Shown here: positions 31,201 through 44,258 of the stretch, piece after piece | How positions within the stretch are numbered: position 1 is the first letter of the stretch | How the letters are laid out: the number at the start of each line of letters is the position of its first letter | Origin: Mycoplasmopsis citelli | Lineage (GTDB): Bacteria; Bacillota_I; Bacilli_A; Mycoplasmatales; Metamycoplasmataceae | NCBI RefSeq assembly: GCF_900660645.1 | Contig: NZ_LR215036.1 | Coordinates: 558,001 to 622,000 of the forward strand | Reading direction: 5' to 3' | Length of the DNA: 64,000 nucleotides | Translations under genes and position numbers: made by a program | The notes under the pieces: generated by a model | The model's input: the letters and a program-made list of their open reading frames with translations, nothing else | What the model was told of the DNA's origin: nothing | Database searches by the model: none

Positions 31201-33895
31201 CTTGCTCATAAGCAAGTAAAATCTCATTTCCCCGTAAGAAAAGATTGGTTTTTTCACTTTCAAAAGCTTCTAAATTCGGAATATTATCGGGATTATTTAG
31301 TCTTGCAACTAAATCATCTGCATTAGTAATTTGTGCATTCCCATTATTAATTGCTTCAGTTGTACGAGTTTTATTATATTTAGCAGAAGCCTTTTGTCCG
31401 ATGATTTCTTGCAAACGTTTTTTGTTTACTTCTAAATCAAAAAGCACAGGAGCAATAGCAATTAATTTATTAGCTAAATCAATTGCCTTATTACTTTTTT
31501 CAGGATTTGAAACGTCTTTAGCCTCTTCAATTAAATTTTTTAAGTGTTTATTTAAAGCATTTGATCCTGCAGTTGCAGTATTTGGGTCAAATTTAGCACT
31601 AATTGTTTCTTTTAAATTAGCAATTTTTTTCTCAAGTAAAATCTTAGTATCAGCTTCATTTAAGTCTTTAAGAGCTTTATTAAGTTGATTAATTAAATCA
31701 TCAATTTGTTCTTTGGTAGCGTTTGGATCTGCAAAAAGACCATCGAGTTGTTTACGAATTTTCTCAATTGCATCTACATAAGGTTTAAGGCCGGTAGCAT
31801 TTTCTCCGTCTAACTTACGTTTGATAGTTTCTAAAATTTGCTTATCTAAATTTGATAAATCTCGGAACTTTCCTGCAGTATCAGTGAGATTTTGTAATTG
31901 AGCTTGTATTTCTTCAAGTTCTTTTTGAATTTCAGGACTACCATTTCCATCATTAACTAGTTTTCTTAATTCATCAAGACGCTTTTTAAGTTTGTTATAT
32001 AAATCGATCCGTTGTTGCTCATTTTTTGTAGGAATATAGTCTGGTTTTCCATCTGAAAATACTGCAGTTAAATAATCATCAGCAAAATCTGAGATTTCTT
32101 CAGTTTGACTTTGCTTATTTGCATTAATTAAGTTTTGAATTTTAAGATTATAAGATTTGATGTTTTCAATTAATATTGAAGTTGGAACTGGAGCAAAATC
32201 TACTGTTAAAGGTAATGCAACAGCTTCAAGTTTTTTAGCTTCTTCAATAACATCATTATTTATTGGATTATCTAAATTTTTCAGTAATGCTAATTCATCA
32301 TTTGCTTGATTGATTAATTGTTTTAAAAATGCTTTTAGAATTAAACGAAATTCTTCGTTAAGTTTATTATTAACTCCTGCTAAAAATGTAGATGTTACTT
32401 CATTTGAATAAGTTTTAATTACTTGATTATGAAGCTCATCAAGTTTATTTAAAATATCTTTATTAGCAAATGGAAGATTTTTTACAAAGGTGCTTTGAGT
32501 TTCAATTAATTTTAGTTCATTATTTAAGTATTTGAGTTGATCAAGTTCCTTTGACTGGGCATTATAAAAGGCAAAAAAGTCATTGGCAAGTTGTTTATTT
32601 GGTAATTTTTTACTTAAAATAACATCACTTTGCGAATTGATAATAATTCCCTTGCTTTCAGAAATTAAATCATCTGCAACAGCTGCTTTAACTTTTTCTT
32701 TAAGCTCAAGTAATAATTCATTAGTAAATTTAAGTGAATAAAATTCACTAAATAAGTCTGCTTTTTGTGAGATAAGAGTATTCTTATCATTAGTTAGTAA
32801 GGTTTTATCAATTAAATCATTAACTAACTTTTTATTAAAGTCTAATTGGGGATCAAATTTATTAACATAATCACTTAAACCACGAATTACCTCTTTAATT
32901 TCTGAAACACTTTTATTTGAATCAGAAATTTGTTGGTAAAAAGTAACCAAATTATTTCTAATTGTATTAATGTCAGCTTGTGATTGTGCAATATTTAAAT
33001 TAATTTTAGTTGCATCAAGGAATTTTTTAACATTAGCTTTTTGGGAATCAGTATAAATTGCATTTTCAGTGTAAGGTTTAATTAAATTTAAATACTCATT
33101 AATTTCATTTACTTGATTTTGAGATTTATTTAACATCTCTTCTAAAGATGCAACTTTTTTATTAGTATCTTGAGAAGCAATTTCCACTTCATTTAGGCGG
33201 ATATCGCTACTAATAATACGTGAATAAAGTGGAACAAGTGATGAAGAAACATCTTTTTTTAGTCCTTCAAATAAAATTGAGTCAATTTTGCTTGAAGTTC
33301 CTTGTAATAAGTTGATAAATGGTTCTAAAATTTTGTTTTGATTTACAACTAATTTGGAAATTTCAGTAGCAAGAGTGTGTAAATACTCTTGTTTTTGTTC
33401 ATTAGTTGCACTGTATAGCACATCAAAGAATTTTAATGATTGATCTTCTTTAAGTTGAGTGAGTTGATCTTTAAGATCAAGTTCTCTAATCCGACCTTCT
33501 TGATTAGAAAGAATTTTCTTTCAAAAAATTGTAGGTTTTTGATCTTCAAGGTTGAATTTATCAAGATTATTGATGTAAAAATTAAAGGCCTTATCTTGGG
33601 CTTTATCAAGAATATCAAGTTTTTCTTGCAAGTTTTTATCTTTAGAAGCTCATTGTTTTTTAGCTTGCAAATATGATGAAAGGATATCGTTTTTTTCTTC
33701 AGCAGTAACGTTAAAGTAAGGAGAATAAATTTTAAAAAGATTTTCTCCTTCAATTAAATTTTCATAAACATTGGAATTGCTTACTGCTTCATTTGAGTGA
33801 ATGGTAAAGAATGTAGCCCCTAAAGCAACTGCAAGAGGAGCAGTTACAGCAGAAGCGACAATTAAGCTTTTCTTTTTGGAATATTTTTTTAGCAT
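25220..33895 (-). CDS. Giant surface protein B1
   Basis: With TGA as tryptophan one frame runs 2,891 codons without a stop. N-terminus: MLKKYSKKKSLIVASAVTAP, LAVALGATFF, a lysine-rich start and one hydrophobic segment (about residues 9-30) without a lipobox cysteine, so an uncleaved anchor or a signal peptide. From about 40 to 2,350 it is almost entirely predicted helix rich in Lys, Asn, Asp, Leu and Ile, with recurring blocks such as NATKEQIDDLINQLNKALKD and GKFRDLSNLDKQILE that recall FIVAR-type rod repeats. The C-terminal ~500 residues are beta-like and Gly/Ser/Asn-rich (KVYIEKYDVNG; DSEYLRIFPLDNEKGFAFLQ), ending SINKFWFKIRNR. I saw no cysteine. It starts 12 bases after A1, with GGAGGAG between. 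Its B2 counterpart is alike over the full length. Adhesin or surface-antigen role is inference. Confidence 0.88.
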
Positions 33896-33907
33896 AAGTT
33901 CTCCTCC

Positions 33908-36900
33908 TTAATGTAATTTGAATTGAAGTTCAAAACGACCATTATTTCCTATTGCTGTGTAAAAAGCAGGATCTCCAACTCCACCTTTTCCTGAATTAGT
34001 AGAATCTTTGATAATGAAATTATCAGTGTCTCATAATCCTGAATTTTTTAAATCAGTAAAAGTTAATCCGACTAAATCACGATATTTAATTTTGTTCATC
34101 ACGTATGAATAAAAGTTTTGTGCAGAAAATAATCCACTTGTATCAGTAAAATTATTTTTACCTTGAGCACTTGGTTTAAAGAAATATACATATCTTAAGC
34201 GATCATTATCCCCAAGTGAAACCGGTGCATCAAGTCCAGCTACTCTACCATAATCAAAACGGTTTAAAATTTGTCATGAAATAACCATAATTGCATCATT
34301 ACCTTGAGCATCACGAACCGGAATCCCAATAACAATTGGTAAAAAGACTAAGTTTGCATTTGCATCTGTTGATGCATCATATTGATATTCGTATTGATTA
34401 TGTCAACGATTATTCATATCATCAATAGTTGAAATGACACTTGAACGATAAGTTGTTTGATTTTGATATTGAATATCTTGTCCAGTTCCAATATTTGGAG
34501 TTAAAGTTTTTCAGTAAATGACATTACCTTGTTGGCGATAGTTTTTATATGTATTGGTTAATTTAACTTTAATTCTAAAATCAGGTCCAGAAGAAAATTG
34601 TTGAGTTAAAGGATCTGTATCAGGTCCAAAAAGCGGACTATCAACATTTTCAATAAAGAAGTCATTATTTCCTTGTTGAGTACGAGCCTTAAAAGTTGAA
34701 TATCTAGTAAAAGCATTTGATAAGTTATATGGAGCTTGCAATTTATTTCATCCAGCATCTGAAACATTAAATAAGGTACGGTTTAAATCGCTAACTGAAC
34801 GAATGTTTGATTCATCAATTACAAACCGATCTAAGGTTTTAAAGGTAATTCCTACATTATCAAATTTCACCCCAAAGTCTTCAATATCGAAAAAGGCACT
34901 ATTGTCTTTAGTTAAATTTGATGGTTTTTTAAATTTGAAATATAAATTAATAAATCCTCTTCGAATTGAAGTATCATTGGTTGTTTTTTGGGTTACATAT
35001 GAGGTAGTTTGTCCTTGAGCGGGTTTTGCTTTATAAATGTAAACTTCAACATTATCGTTATTAAAAGTAAATTCATTTCCTTTTAATACGTTAAATTTTT
35101 CAAATAATCCTCCAACAAATGATAGTGGACTATCCCGAAGAATAATTCCATTAAGTTTTTTAGCATCATAAGAGCTTCCGTCAATATCAAGAGATATTTC
35201 CGGAGCTTCTAAAAGAGTTTTGCTCATGTAATCTTGGAAACTTTTAATAAAAGTTAAATCTTTTGGAACAATGTTAGCATAATTTAAGATTCCATTTGAC
35301 ACTTGTGATAGATAATCAAAAAATAAGTTGGTATTTGATTTATCGCTCATTCAATCAATTAAGGTTGCTGCTTTTGAAAATCCTTTAGTTAAAGCATCGT
35401 AAATATCAAAATCAGTGGCAGTATCTTTATTTAAAGCTGCTACTAAAGCTTCGTTTTCTTTAGCTGGATCTGAAAGTTTTGCATACTGATCTTTAACGGC
35501 CTTAAATTTATCGTTTGCACCAGTGATATTTAACTGAATAGCATCTTCAATGTATTTTAAAAGATTATCTAAATTAGCGCGTCCTTCGTAATTTCCTTCT
35601 CCGAGAATAAACCTATGTAAGATGTTTTTTAAAGTATTAGTATCATTTGGATTATCTCCAAACACAAAACTCTCTAATCTTTCTTTAGCTACAGCTAAGC
35701 TAGTTACTAGTTGTTTATATTTATTAAAGAAAGAAGTTCGTGGATTAGTATATCTTGCTGGGGTTTCTTGTTCAAAGGTTAACCCTTGTTCACTGACTCC
35801 AATTTCCAATTGTCTATGTAAATTTGGATCAACATTATTTAAAGAAGTATTAAATGGATTAGTTTTAACTTGAATATCAGTTAGTTTTTCAATTTTTCGA
35901 AGTACAGTTCCGATAGTTTGACTTCTTCCGGTATCTTGGATTTGAGAGTTAATTGCTTCAAGTTGACTAAAAGTTAATCCAAGTAAAGGAACTGAAGTAA
36001 TTGAAATAAGATTTTGGAAATAATCTAAAAATTCAGTTCCCACTTCACGAAGCTGTTCAATGACTAAATTAGCATTAGTTGAGGCTTCTCTTAGTCACAT
36101 TTTAATTGCATCAACTCCTGTAGCAAGGTGATCAAAGCTATCTTTAGCTTTTTTGTATAAAGTATCTGCAGTTGTTGGATTTAATTTTTCCATCAATGCA
36201 CTCACATCATTTTGAGAAACTCCAGCAACTTTAAGAATAAATTCTTTTTTAGCGTTTGTTCCTGTGGTAGTAGCTGTGGTAGCGTTATTAAATAATCCTG
36301 TATAAGGCTCAATTCGGTCTTTATAAGATTTATAACGATGAGCTTCTCATTGATATACCGCAAGAGCTTGATCATAATATTTTTCAATAGCTTGATTGTA
36401 TTTATTGTTTAATTCCACTAATTTTTGTGGAGTAGTGGTGTCAATAGATTGAATTGACTCAAGCGCAATTGACTCATAATCATTTATTCTAGGGCTTTGA
36501 TTTTGAGCTTGAGGATTTGCGTTATTAGCGTTTAAATATGCACCAATCATGAATTTATCAAGTTCTAAGTTTCGACGATAAACTGCTTCAATTTTAGCCG
36601 CTTCAGCTTTGAAGATTTCATCTAAAATTCCATTATTAGAGTTAAAAATTGCTGAAGCTGCTTCCACTTTGGCTGCTTCATCATGATTCATATTATTTAG
36701 AGCAATAGTTGCCTCAGCAATTTTTGCTTCTAAGGTATTATTTCCACCATTAGTAGTTGCATATAAATTAGCAATATTTGCTGGTTCATAATCAGGATTG
36801 GAAGCTTTTTGTACATTATATGAATCTAAATACTGTTGAGCTTTGTGAATGGTTGCTTGTAATTCTTTAGAATTTAAAAATGCAACACTAAATGATTGTG

Positions 36901-39900
36901 GTCCTGAACCAGTAACGTAAGTAATTAATAAACGCTTATATTCTTCTTCATTTTCTAAGCTAGCATTAGCTTTTAATTCAGTAAATGGTTTATTAATAAT
37001 TGCTCTAAGTGGAGCTTTAGCAGCATCAGTTAAATATTCACCTTGAGCTGAATTAGTGTTAAATCCATCTAAAGTTTCTAGAGCTTTAGCAACTTCTTCA
37101 GCTAATTTTAAACGTTCAACATAAGTTTTTAAGAAGAAAATATTATTATCAAGTTTTACTTCATCTTTTTCGGTGTAATAATATCCTTCTCCTTTGGTTA
37201 TTTCTCCTTCGAGTTTTTGTAGTGATTCAGTAACATTTGCATTACTTTGTACACTTTGAGATGCACTAGTAATTAAAGCTTTTGCGGCTTTAGCTTTTGC
37301 TAATAATTCGGCAATTTCTTTATATTTATCAAAGAAAAAGTCTGTTTCTGCAACTGCCCGAATTGCATCATTAATAGTGCTGAGGGTAGTAGCATTTTGG
37401 ATACTTTGAGCTTGAGTGTGGAAAAAATCATCCATTTTAGCTTTTAGATCATTATAAGTTGCATCAATTTGCCCATTAGTAGTGATTTTTTCAACTTGTT
37501 TGGTTTTAATTCCTTTTTGGGCATCCACAGTTCCTTGCTTATAAATTAAGTCCAATGCTTCCTTACGAGCTAAATATAGATCGTATTTATTTTGGAAATT
37601 GCTTGCTAGAGTTGGATATAATTCATTATCAATATTTGAAGCAGTTTTAGGATTATCAGGGATGCTTTGTAAAATATCATCAGCAAGCTTATTAGCGTCA
37701 GTTTCAAATCCATAATTAGCAGCAGCTGTACCAGTTTTATAAGTAAAGGTTTTATAATCGTTATTATCTTTTACTTGAGTATGAAGTTGAATTTTATCAT
37801 TTTGCAGTTGAATTAATTTATTTAATGAAGCTAAAGTTTCAGTTGTGGCAAATAATTTGCTTTCAGTAACTGGTTCAGTATTAAGATCGTTAATTAAATA
37901 ATCATAATATCCTTCCATTTTTTGTTTACCTTCAGCTCCAGTTCCGTGTTGTCCAGTTCCATCTGGATAACTCATAGGAATTTGAGTTTTTGCTTGTTGC
38001 ACATTTGCATACACTTGAACAAAGTTATTAAGCAAGGTTACTTTATTAACAAGATCTTGTTCTTTGGCAATTAAATCTGAAGCAGTTAACATTAAATAAT
38101 CATTTTTAAATGAGTTATAAACATTTTGAATTGAAGTAATAATGCTAGTTTTTCCAGCTCCACTGGCATTTTGGTTTGCATTTTGGTTGGTTACTAAATC
38201 TTCAGAAGCTTTAACTCGAATCGCAAGTTGCTTTAAGGCTCCTTGTTTAAATTTAATATCACTAAGAGAATTATCAACAGTAACTAACTCACTTCCGGTA
38301 GTTACAGCTTCTGTTTGGGTTTTTAGCTCATCTAATTTATTGGTAATTTGAGTTTTTAATCCTGCATCAATATTTGGGCTAGCATTATCTAATTCATTAC
38401 TAATAGTTGTTTTGTAAGTTGAAATTTTATTTAACATCGCAGCTTTAGCATCCACAAGATCAACTACATCAAAAAAGGCATTTCGAAGTTCATTTTTTAA
38501 GGTAATAGTTGAATCAGGAGTTAAGGCATATAAAGTATCTTGATTTGAAGAATTATAGGTACTTTCACTTCCTAATTTTGTAAATAACGCATTGGTTGGA
38601 TTTTGAGTTTTTAACAACTCATAGTTTTTATTAGATGCATCTGATTTAGCGTTTGTATCTAAATAAGTAAAAATATCTTTAAGTTCATCAATTAAAAGTT
38701 CAAGTGCTGAAAGTTTTTGATGATCTAAATTAATATTTAAAATATCATCTAAAGTTCCATATCCATTAACCTTAGCTTTAAGTGCATTAACTCAAGTAGT
38801 AATTGCACTTTTTCATTTTTGTGAGTAAGTGGTTTTAAGTTCATTATTAGTGTAAGTATCAAAAGGAACTAATTTACTTATTACTGCATCAGCGTCTTTG
38901 GTAAATAAATCCTTAGCATACCCAAGGGGAACTTCTTTAAGTTTTGCACTTAAAGAAGCAGTTGTAGTGGTAAATTTATCTCCAGTTTTAGCTTCTTTTA
39001 AAGTATCAAAAGCACTAAAGATAGTCTCAGTGTTAGTAATACTTGTTAACCCATCAGCATTTTTGCGTTGATTATATTCAGCTACTAAAGCTGTTTTTTG
39101 AGCAACAACGTCATCTCATTCTTTTTGGATTGAGTTTTTGATGTTAGTTTCTCTAGTAATGTAAAAGTTTACTTCATCTCTAAGTGAAGCTAAAGTGGCT
39201 CTAGAAGAGTAAAATTCTTTAGATTTATTAGTAAATTCGGTTATTTTATTTTCTCAAGTAGCAATGGCTTCATCAAAAATAACTCTGTTTCTTTCGTTTG
39301 TTGAGTAAACATTTTTCAACTGATTAATGTGATTTTCAACTTCCACACGAGTATCAGTTTTAGCAACTTCACCATTTAAAATTCGAATTTTAAATTCAAT
39401 TACTGATGGTGAATCATTAAAATTAATTAGTGAATTATTTGGTTCATCTACACCACCTCCGCTTGGTTTATTAGTAATTGAATCAAGCAAACTTTGGTAT
39501 GAATTTGGATTGCTTGTTTGGTTAATAGTATGGAGTTTATCGGCAGTATTTTTAAGGGCAACAGCAAGATTTTTAAAGTTTTTAAGCTTGTTTGTTAATT
39601 CATCAACTTGTTCTTGAGTTTTATCCACTTTGGCAATTAACTCTTTAGTTTTGGTATCTAAAGTTGTAATTGAATCATTAATTGCTTGATATGGAGCTTG
39701 AGCAGCAATAGTTGCATCAGTAATTTTATTAGCTTGAATTTCACTATTAATTTTATTTAAAAAGGCCACCGAAATAGCTAATGCTAATGCATGCGATTGG
39801 TCTACAAGAGCTTGAATTTTGCTCTCAATTTCACTGCGGTTAAAAGGTGAGTTAAAAGCACTTACTAAGTAAGCATCTACTTCAGCATTTAAATTTTTAG

Positions 39901-42451
39901 CTTTGGTATATTCGCTTTCAGGTTTAAAGGATGCAAAATCTAAAAATTCAGTGTCTTTAATTAGTTCTTTTAAGCCATTATTATTTACTTCTAGGTCTTT
40001 AAAACTTCCAACAACATTAATTAACTGAGCAATTTTGTCATTAACTTGGTCCCGCTCCTCATTAGTTAAATTTGGGTTAGTAAGTTCTTTTTGATATTCT
40101 TTTAATTTATTAGTTAAATTTTCTTGAGTTGGAGTCTTTTTCCCTGCGGGTGCATAAGGAGCAAAAGTATCTTCAATTTCTTTAAATTTATCATTTAAAG
40201 CACTAGTAGATTGATAATTAGCTTGTTTATCTTTATAATCTTTAATGGCATCTTGAAGTTTAGTTACAATATCAGAAACATCTTTTTGGTTTTGAGCATT
40301 ATTTAATGCATCAAAAGCATCATTTTGCAATTGCTTAATTTTAAGCGCTTCTTTTTCTAAAGCTGTTTGTTCAGCATTTTTGCCTTTTGAAGATTCAAGG
40401 GCAGTATTTCCGCTTGCAACTTCAGCTTCAAGATCTTTAAAGTGTTGGGCATTATTTTGTAAATTTTGTAATTGTTCTCGAATATCAAAAAGTTTTTTAC
40501 TTTTATCTTTTTCAGTTAATTCAGGATTAGGATCTAGCGAAAGAATTTCAGCTTGTTTTTTCAAATCATCAGCAATTTGAAGAAGTTTTTTTCCAAATTC
40601 TGAATTTGCCAATTCAGCTTCACCACCAAAAATTTTGCTAATTTCTTCGGTAACTTTTGCATGTACTTTATAAGTTTGACGTAAATCATCACTAATATTA
40701 GCTTGTGAAAGTCGCTTTTTATATTCACCAATTAAAAACTGTAAATCTTCCCTTAAAGCCGCTGAAGTAGGTTTAATTAAATCTTTAGCTTTGTTATTTA
40801 ATTCGGCTAAACGTTCTTTAATTTCTTCTAAGGCGATACTTTGTCCGTTTAAAACTGCTTTGGCAACATTATATAAATCAGTTAACTCTTTTCGATTAAT
40901 GTTTCTTAAATCATTAGTTAAAATTCTAAGCCCATCATTTAAATCCTTAAGTGGTGTGGCATTATTAATTAAATGATCGAGTTTATTATTTAGTGTTATT
41001 AAATCATTTTTATAATCTTGTGATCCTCTAAGTAAATTCTCAATTTGTTTTTTAAGAGTTTTTAGAGATTCTTTAAATACAACACTGAGTAAACTATTGT
41101 CTTTGATTTTATTGTTGAGTTGATTGAGTTTTTCTAAGTAATCATTAATATTTTGGTGTTGTTCTTGAATAATTTGATTTAATAAAACGTTAAAATCATT
41201 AGCTTCATCTGAGCTAATATTTTTATCATTTAAATATTGAGCAATGTTTGACTTAATGTTTTCAGTTAAATTTTTGATGTTTTTTACCGATGTGTCCAAA
41301 TTACTTGCATAAGAAAGATTATTTAAAAGATTTCTCGGATGTTCTTTTACATCTTTTTCAATTAACTCTATTTGACTAGCAATAAGTTTTGCCACATTTT
41401 CATCAACTTGAGAGTTTTTTAACTCTTGGATTTTTGAAGCTAATAACTGCATATTTTTTACTTGATCATCATTTTGCTCTTTAACAAGAATATCAAGCTG
41501 ATTATTAACTAAATCATTTAAATAATTTATCTCTTGGTCTTTAGTTATAGCTAAACGAGGAGATGGGCTTAAAGCCAATTTTTTGTAAGTATCAATTCGA
41601 TTGAAGAAATCTTTTTTGACATTATCTTTAATATTTAATAATCCAATTTCATTTCTTACATGAATTACATTTTTTAAAAAGTTTTTTAATTTTTCATTTT
41701 CACTAGTTTTATTTACACTAATGGTACTAATAACTTGATCATAAACTTTACCATATTCACGTAATGCATCTCGAGAGTATGAATTTTGATTTAATAAATT
41801 TAAAATCTCTTGGATAGTTGAATCTAAAGCTGACTTTTGTTCGGCAGTTAAAGTTTCTGAATTGTTTTTAAGCAATTTATCATAATCAGTTCACACTTTA
41901 GTTTCAAGAGCAAATGAAAATTCATTTTGCTGTTTAATGAAAGGATCAATTTCACTATAAAAAGCAGTTAGTGTGCTCTGAGTTGGCGAAGCAATAACTT
42001 TATCTTTAGCTTGAGTTGCAACTGATTTAAAATCAACATCTTTAACTAATGAGTAATACTCATTAATTAATTTTGTTTGTTCTGAAGCATCAGTTACTAC
42101 ACTTAGCATTGCTTTAGGAGCTAATTGTTTTAAGACGTTTCTTTGCTTAAGCATCAATGCAACACTTGAATCAACATTAGCTAAAAGTTGCTTTGCATAA
42201 TCAATTTCACTAAAGAGATTTTTAATTTCGTTAGTATTATTTTTATTATTTTCAGAAATCGAAAATGTTTTTAAAGCATCTTGGGTTTTTTCGACTTCTT
42301 TTTTAAGTTCTGAGAAAAAATAAGTTTGGTGATAAGGTACTTTATAACTACTGTGTAATGATGATAATAATCCAGCAGACACTAGTGCCCCTGCACCAGC
42401 TATAGCAGAAAATACACCTAAAGCGGTGAGTGTTTTCCTCTGATTTTTCAT
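33908..42451 (-). CDS. Giant surface protein A1
   Basis: One TGA-tolerant frame of 2,848 codons. N-terminus MKNQRKTLTALGVFSAIAGA, GALVSAGLL, then HSSYKVPYHQTYFF: a basic start and a hydrophobic anchor (about 8-31) without lipobox Cys. A helical rod region fills residues 40-2,400, with spaced motifs NNAQHFKDLE, VVGSFKDLEVNN and KLKNFKNLAVAL about 100-200 residues apart. The C-terminal ~400 residues are beta-rich (RRGFINLYFKFKKP; GITFKTLDRFVID; RYVYFFKPSAQGK), ending ELQFKLH. GGAG lies 6 bases before the ATG at 42451. It is the first gene of the A1-B1 unit and is preceded by a TA-tract promoter. No cysteine seen. Probably exposed on the cell surface; partner relation to B1 is inferred from co-transcription and co-duplication. 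Confidence 0.88.
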
Positions 42452-42536
42452 ATTAATCTCCAAAAAAATTTTTATTTTGTTATTTGTTACAAAACACTTT
42501 TTTGTATATTTTTTATTAAAAGTGTAAATTTTAAAT

Positions 42537-42562
42537 ATTATATATATATATATATATGACAA
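42537..42562 (-). promoter_or_regulatory. TA-tract promoter of A1-B1
   Basis: On the minus strand a -35-like TTGTCA (42562-42557) is followed by a pure TA tract (42539-42557, nine units and a half) that runs into TATAAT (42542-42537). The spacer is 14 bases, short of the usual 17. The ~24 bases upstream of the -35 resemble those before the A2 tract. Confidence 0.6.
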
Positions 42563-42632
42563 GTTTTTTCTGAAATTTTCCAGATTATAAAATTAGCTTT
42601 AATATTTGTATTTTTTTGATTATTTTTTAGCA

Positions 42633-42657
42633 AAGAAAAAAACAGGAAAATTCCTGT
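42633..42657 (-). terminator. Terminator after the third AbiE unit
   Basis: On the minus strand ACAGGAA / TTCCTGT forms a stem with a TT loop followed by a T-rich run, 19 bases beyond the toxin-remnant stop and upstream of the A1 promoter. Confidence 0.7.
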
Positions 42658-42675
42658 CTTAATTGGTATATTTTG

Positions 42676-43660
42676 TTATTTTAAACCGATAATTTTATAA
42701 GTTCATTTATAAAATGATTTAATTGCTTTATTTAAATCATTTTCATAAGTTTTTAGTGTCTTAATAATTTGCTCAAAGCTAACAATATCGCCAAAAATCA
42801 TATTTTTCATGCTTTTATAATCATTTACAAAAACTTCAATAGCTTTTTGAGATGGAATGAGTTTTAATTTACTTCGATATATTTGATCATAATTAGCGAA
42901 ATTACAGTGATAAAACTTTTTCTTAAATTCTATAACAGACTCAAGTAAGTCTAAATTTTTTAAACTTTTTTCTCTTAAATTACTCTCGAGCATTTTGTAA
43001 ATATCATAATAGTGTCGTGAATATTTTTTTGGATAATTTCCATTTATGCGATTTGCTTCTCGATGTAAAATGGTAATTTTATCGTAAAAAGTTCTTAATG
43101 AATCTACAACTTTTACATTGATTTTTTCAGGAAAAGCATCTTGGTAAACTTCAGAAATATATGGCTTAATTGATCTATTAAAAAATGGGATAGGTTCAGA
43201 TAAAGTGCTAAATTCTAATTTAATCACATTTAAGAGAGAGTCATCATTTGGATATTCTTTTGGATAATCAAAACATAAAATAAGTGGATTATCTTCGTCG
43301 ATATAAAACTTAAATTTTTTATCTTTTAAGATGTGAGCTAAATCTTTTTTCAAGCTGTGGAATGACTTTGTTTTTTAAAAAGTTTGCCGTTTTTTGATTT
43401 ATTTGCTCATTTAGCTGTTTTGTTTCAAAAAACTTCGATTCTTATATGGCTCTTTTTCTGGATAACCTAAAATCCTTCATTCAAGTGCTAAATCAATATC
43501 TTCTGAAAATCTTTCAATAAGATTATAAACTTTTGAAAGACTAGTTCCTCCCTTAAAAACAATGTAATCTTTGTATTTAAAATTATTAAAAAGATATTGT
43601 TTCTTGAATAACTTTTTTTCTTTCTTTATCGGGTAAGTTATAAAACTTGTCGATGATCAT
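42676..43660 (-). pseudogene. AbiEii-type toxin, copy 3, broken
   Basis: Compared with copies 1 and 2, about 20 codons after MIIDKFYNLPDKERKKVIQE are missing, joining in the wrong frame. The core FKGGTSLSKVYNL and IERFSEDIDLALEW then reads on in another frame until a stop near 43416 (RSFLKQNS), and two further one-base shifts around 43410-43440 and 43365 are needed to reach the intact C-terminal part (MKKDLAHIL... from 43353 to the stop at 42676). So no full toxin can be made, though the 216-residue C-terminal frame remains open. It starts inside the copy 3 antitoxin gene like its relatives. Confidence 0.88.
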
Positions 43661-44258
43661 TGATCTCCTTAATCTTTAGTAAAACATTCCTTATTCAAAA
43701 AGTCAGATCTTTTGTATCACTTTGCAAATCTTCTTTGATATTTTGAGCAAAAAATGCTAATTTTTTAACTATTCATTTTTTGTTTATATCTTTTTTCCCT
43801 AATATTCTTATTGCTTCAATTAAAACAGCAAATTGTAATGATCTTGATGTAATAAATTTTTCGTTGGTATGTTGAAAAGTAATTTTTTTATTTCTATAAC
43901 GATACTCACGAGAAGGGCCATCTGAAATATAAAAATAAACATTAGGGACCTGAGTTGAAACACCAGTGTAATTTAAAGACGCTTCGCCACCTGGAGCAAT
44001 TTTTCAGGTAAATTTTTGTGCTATTTTTTCAGCAACTGCTTCAGGCAAAGGGTAACATTCTTTTTTTAAAAATTTACTATATTCAAGCTTAGTATATAAG
44101 CCGTTAATTAATCTTGTAATTTTACCTTCTTTAGCTAATTTTTGTAAAATTGATTTTACGGAATTTTTATTTATGATATGTTCAAAATCTTCAGCTGAAT
44201 ATATTTTTCCTGAGTTTTTAAACATTGCTTCTTGAATTTGTTGCTTTATTGTTTGCAT
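43638..44258 (-). CDS. abiEi: AbiEi-type antitoxin, copy 3 (orphaned)
   Basis: The 206-residue reading is intact: a winged helix (MQTIKQQIQEAMFKNSGKIY, then INKNSVKSILQKLAKEGKI, TRLINGLYTKLEY) and the AbiEi C-terminal domain (FTWKIAPGGEASLNYTGVST; SDGPSREYRYRNKKITFQH; FWIRNVLLKIKEIND). It is clearly diverged from copies 1 and 2 along its whole length. Its toxin partner is broken, so it may persist as a free antitoxin or repressor able to act on the other units. AGAGG lies upstream of the ATG. Five TGA tryptophans or fewer occur. Confidence 0.85.
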
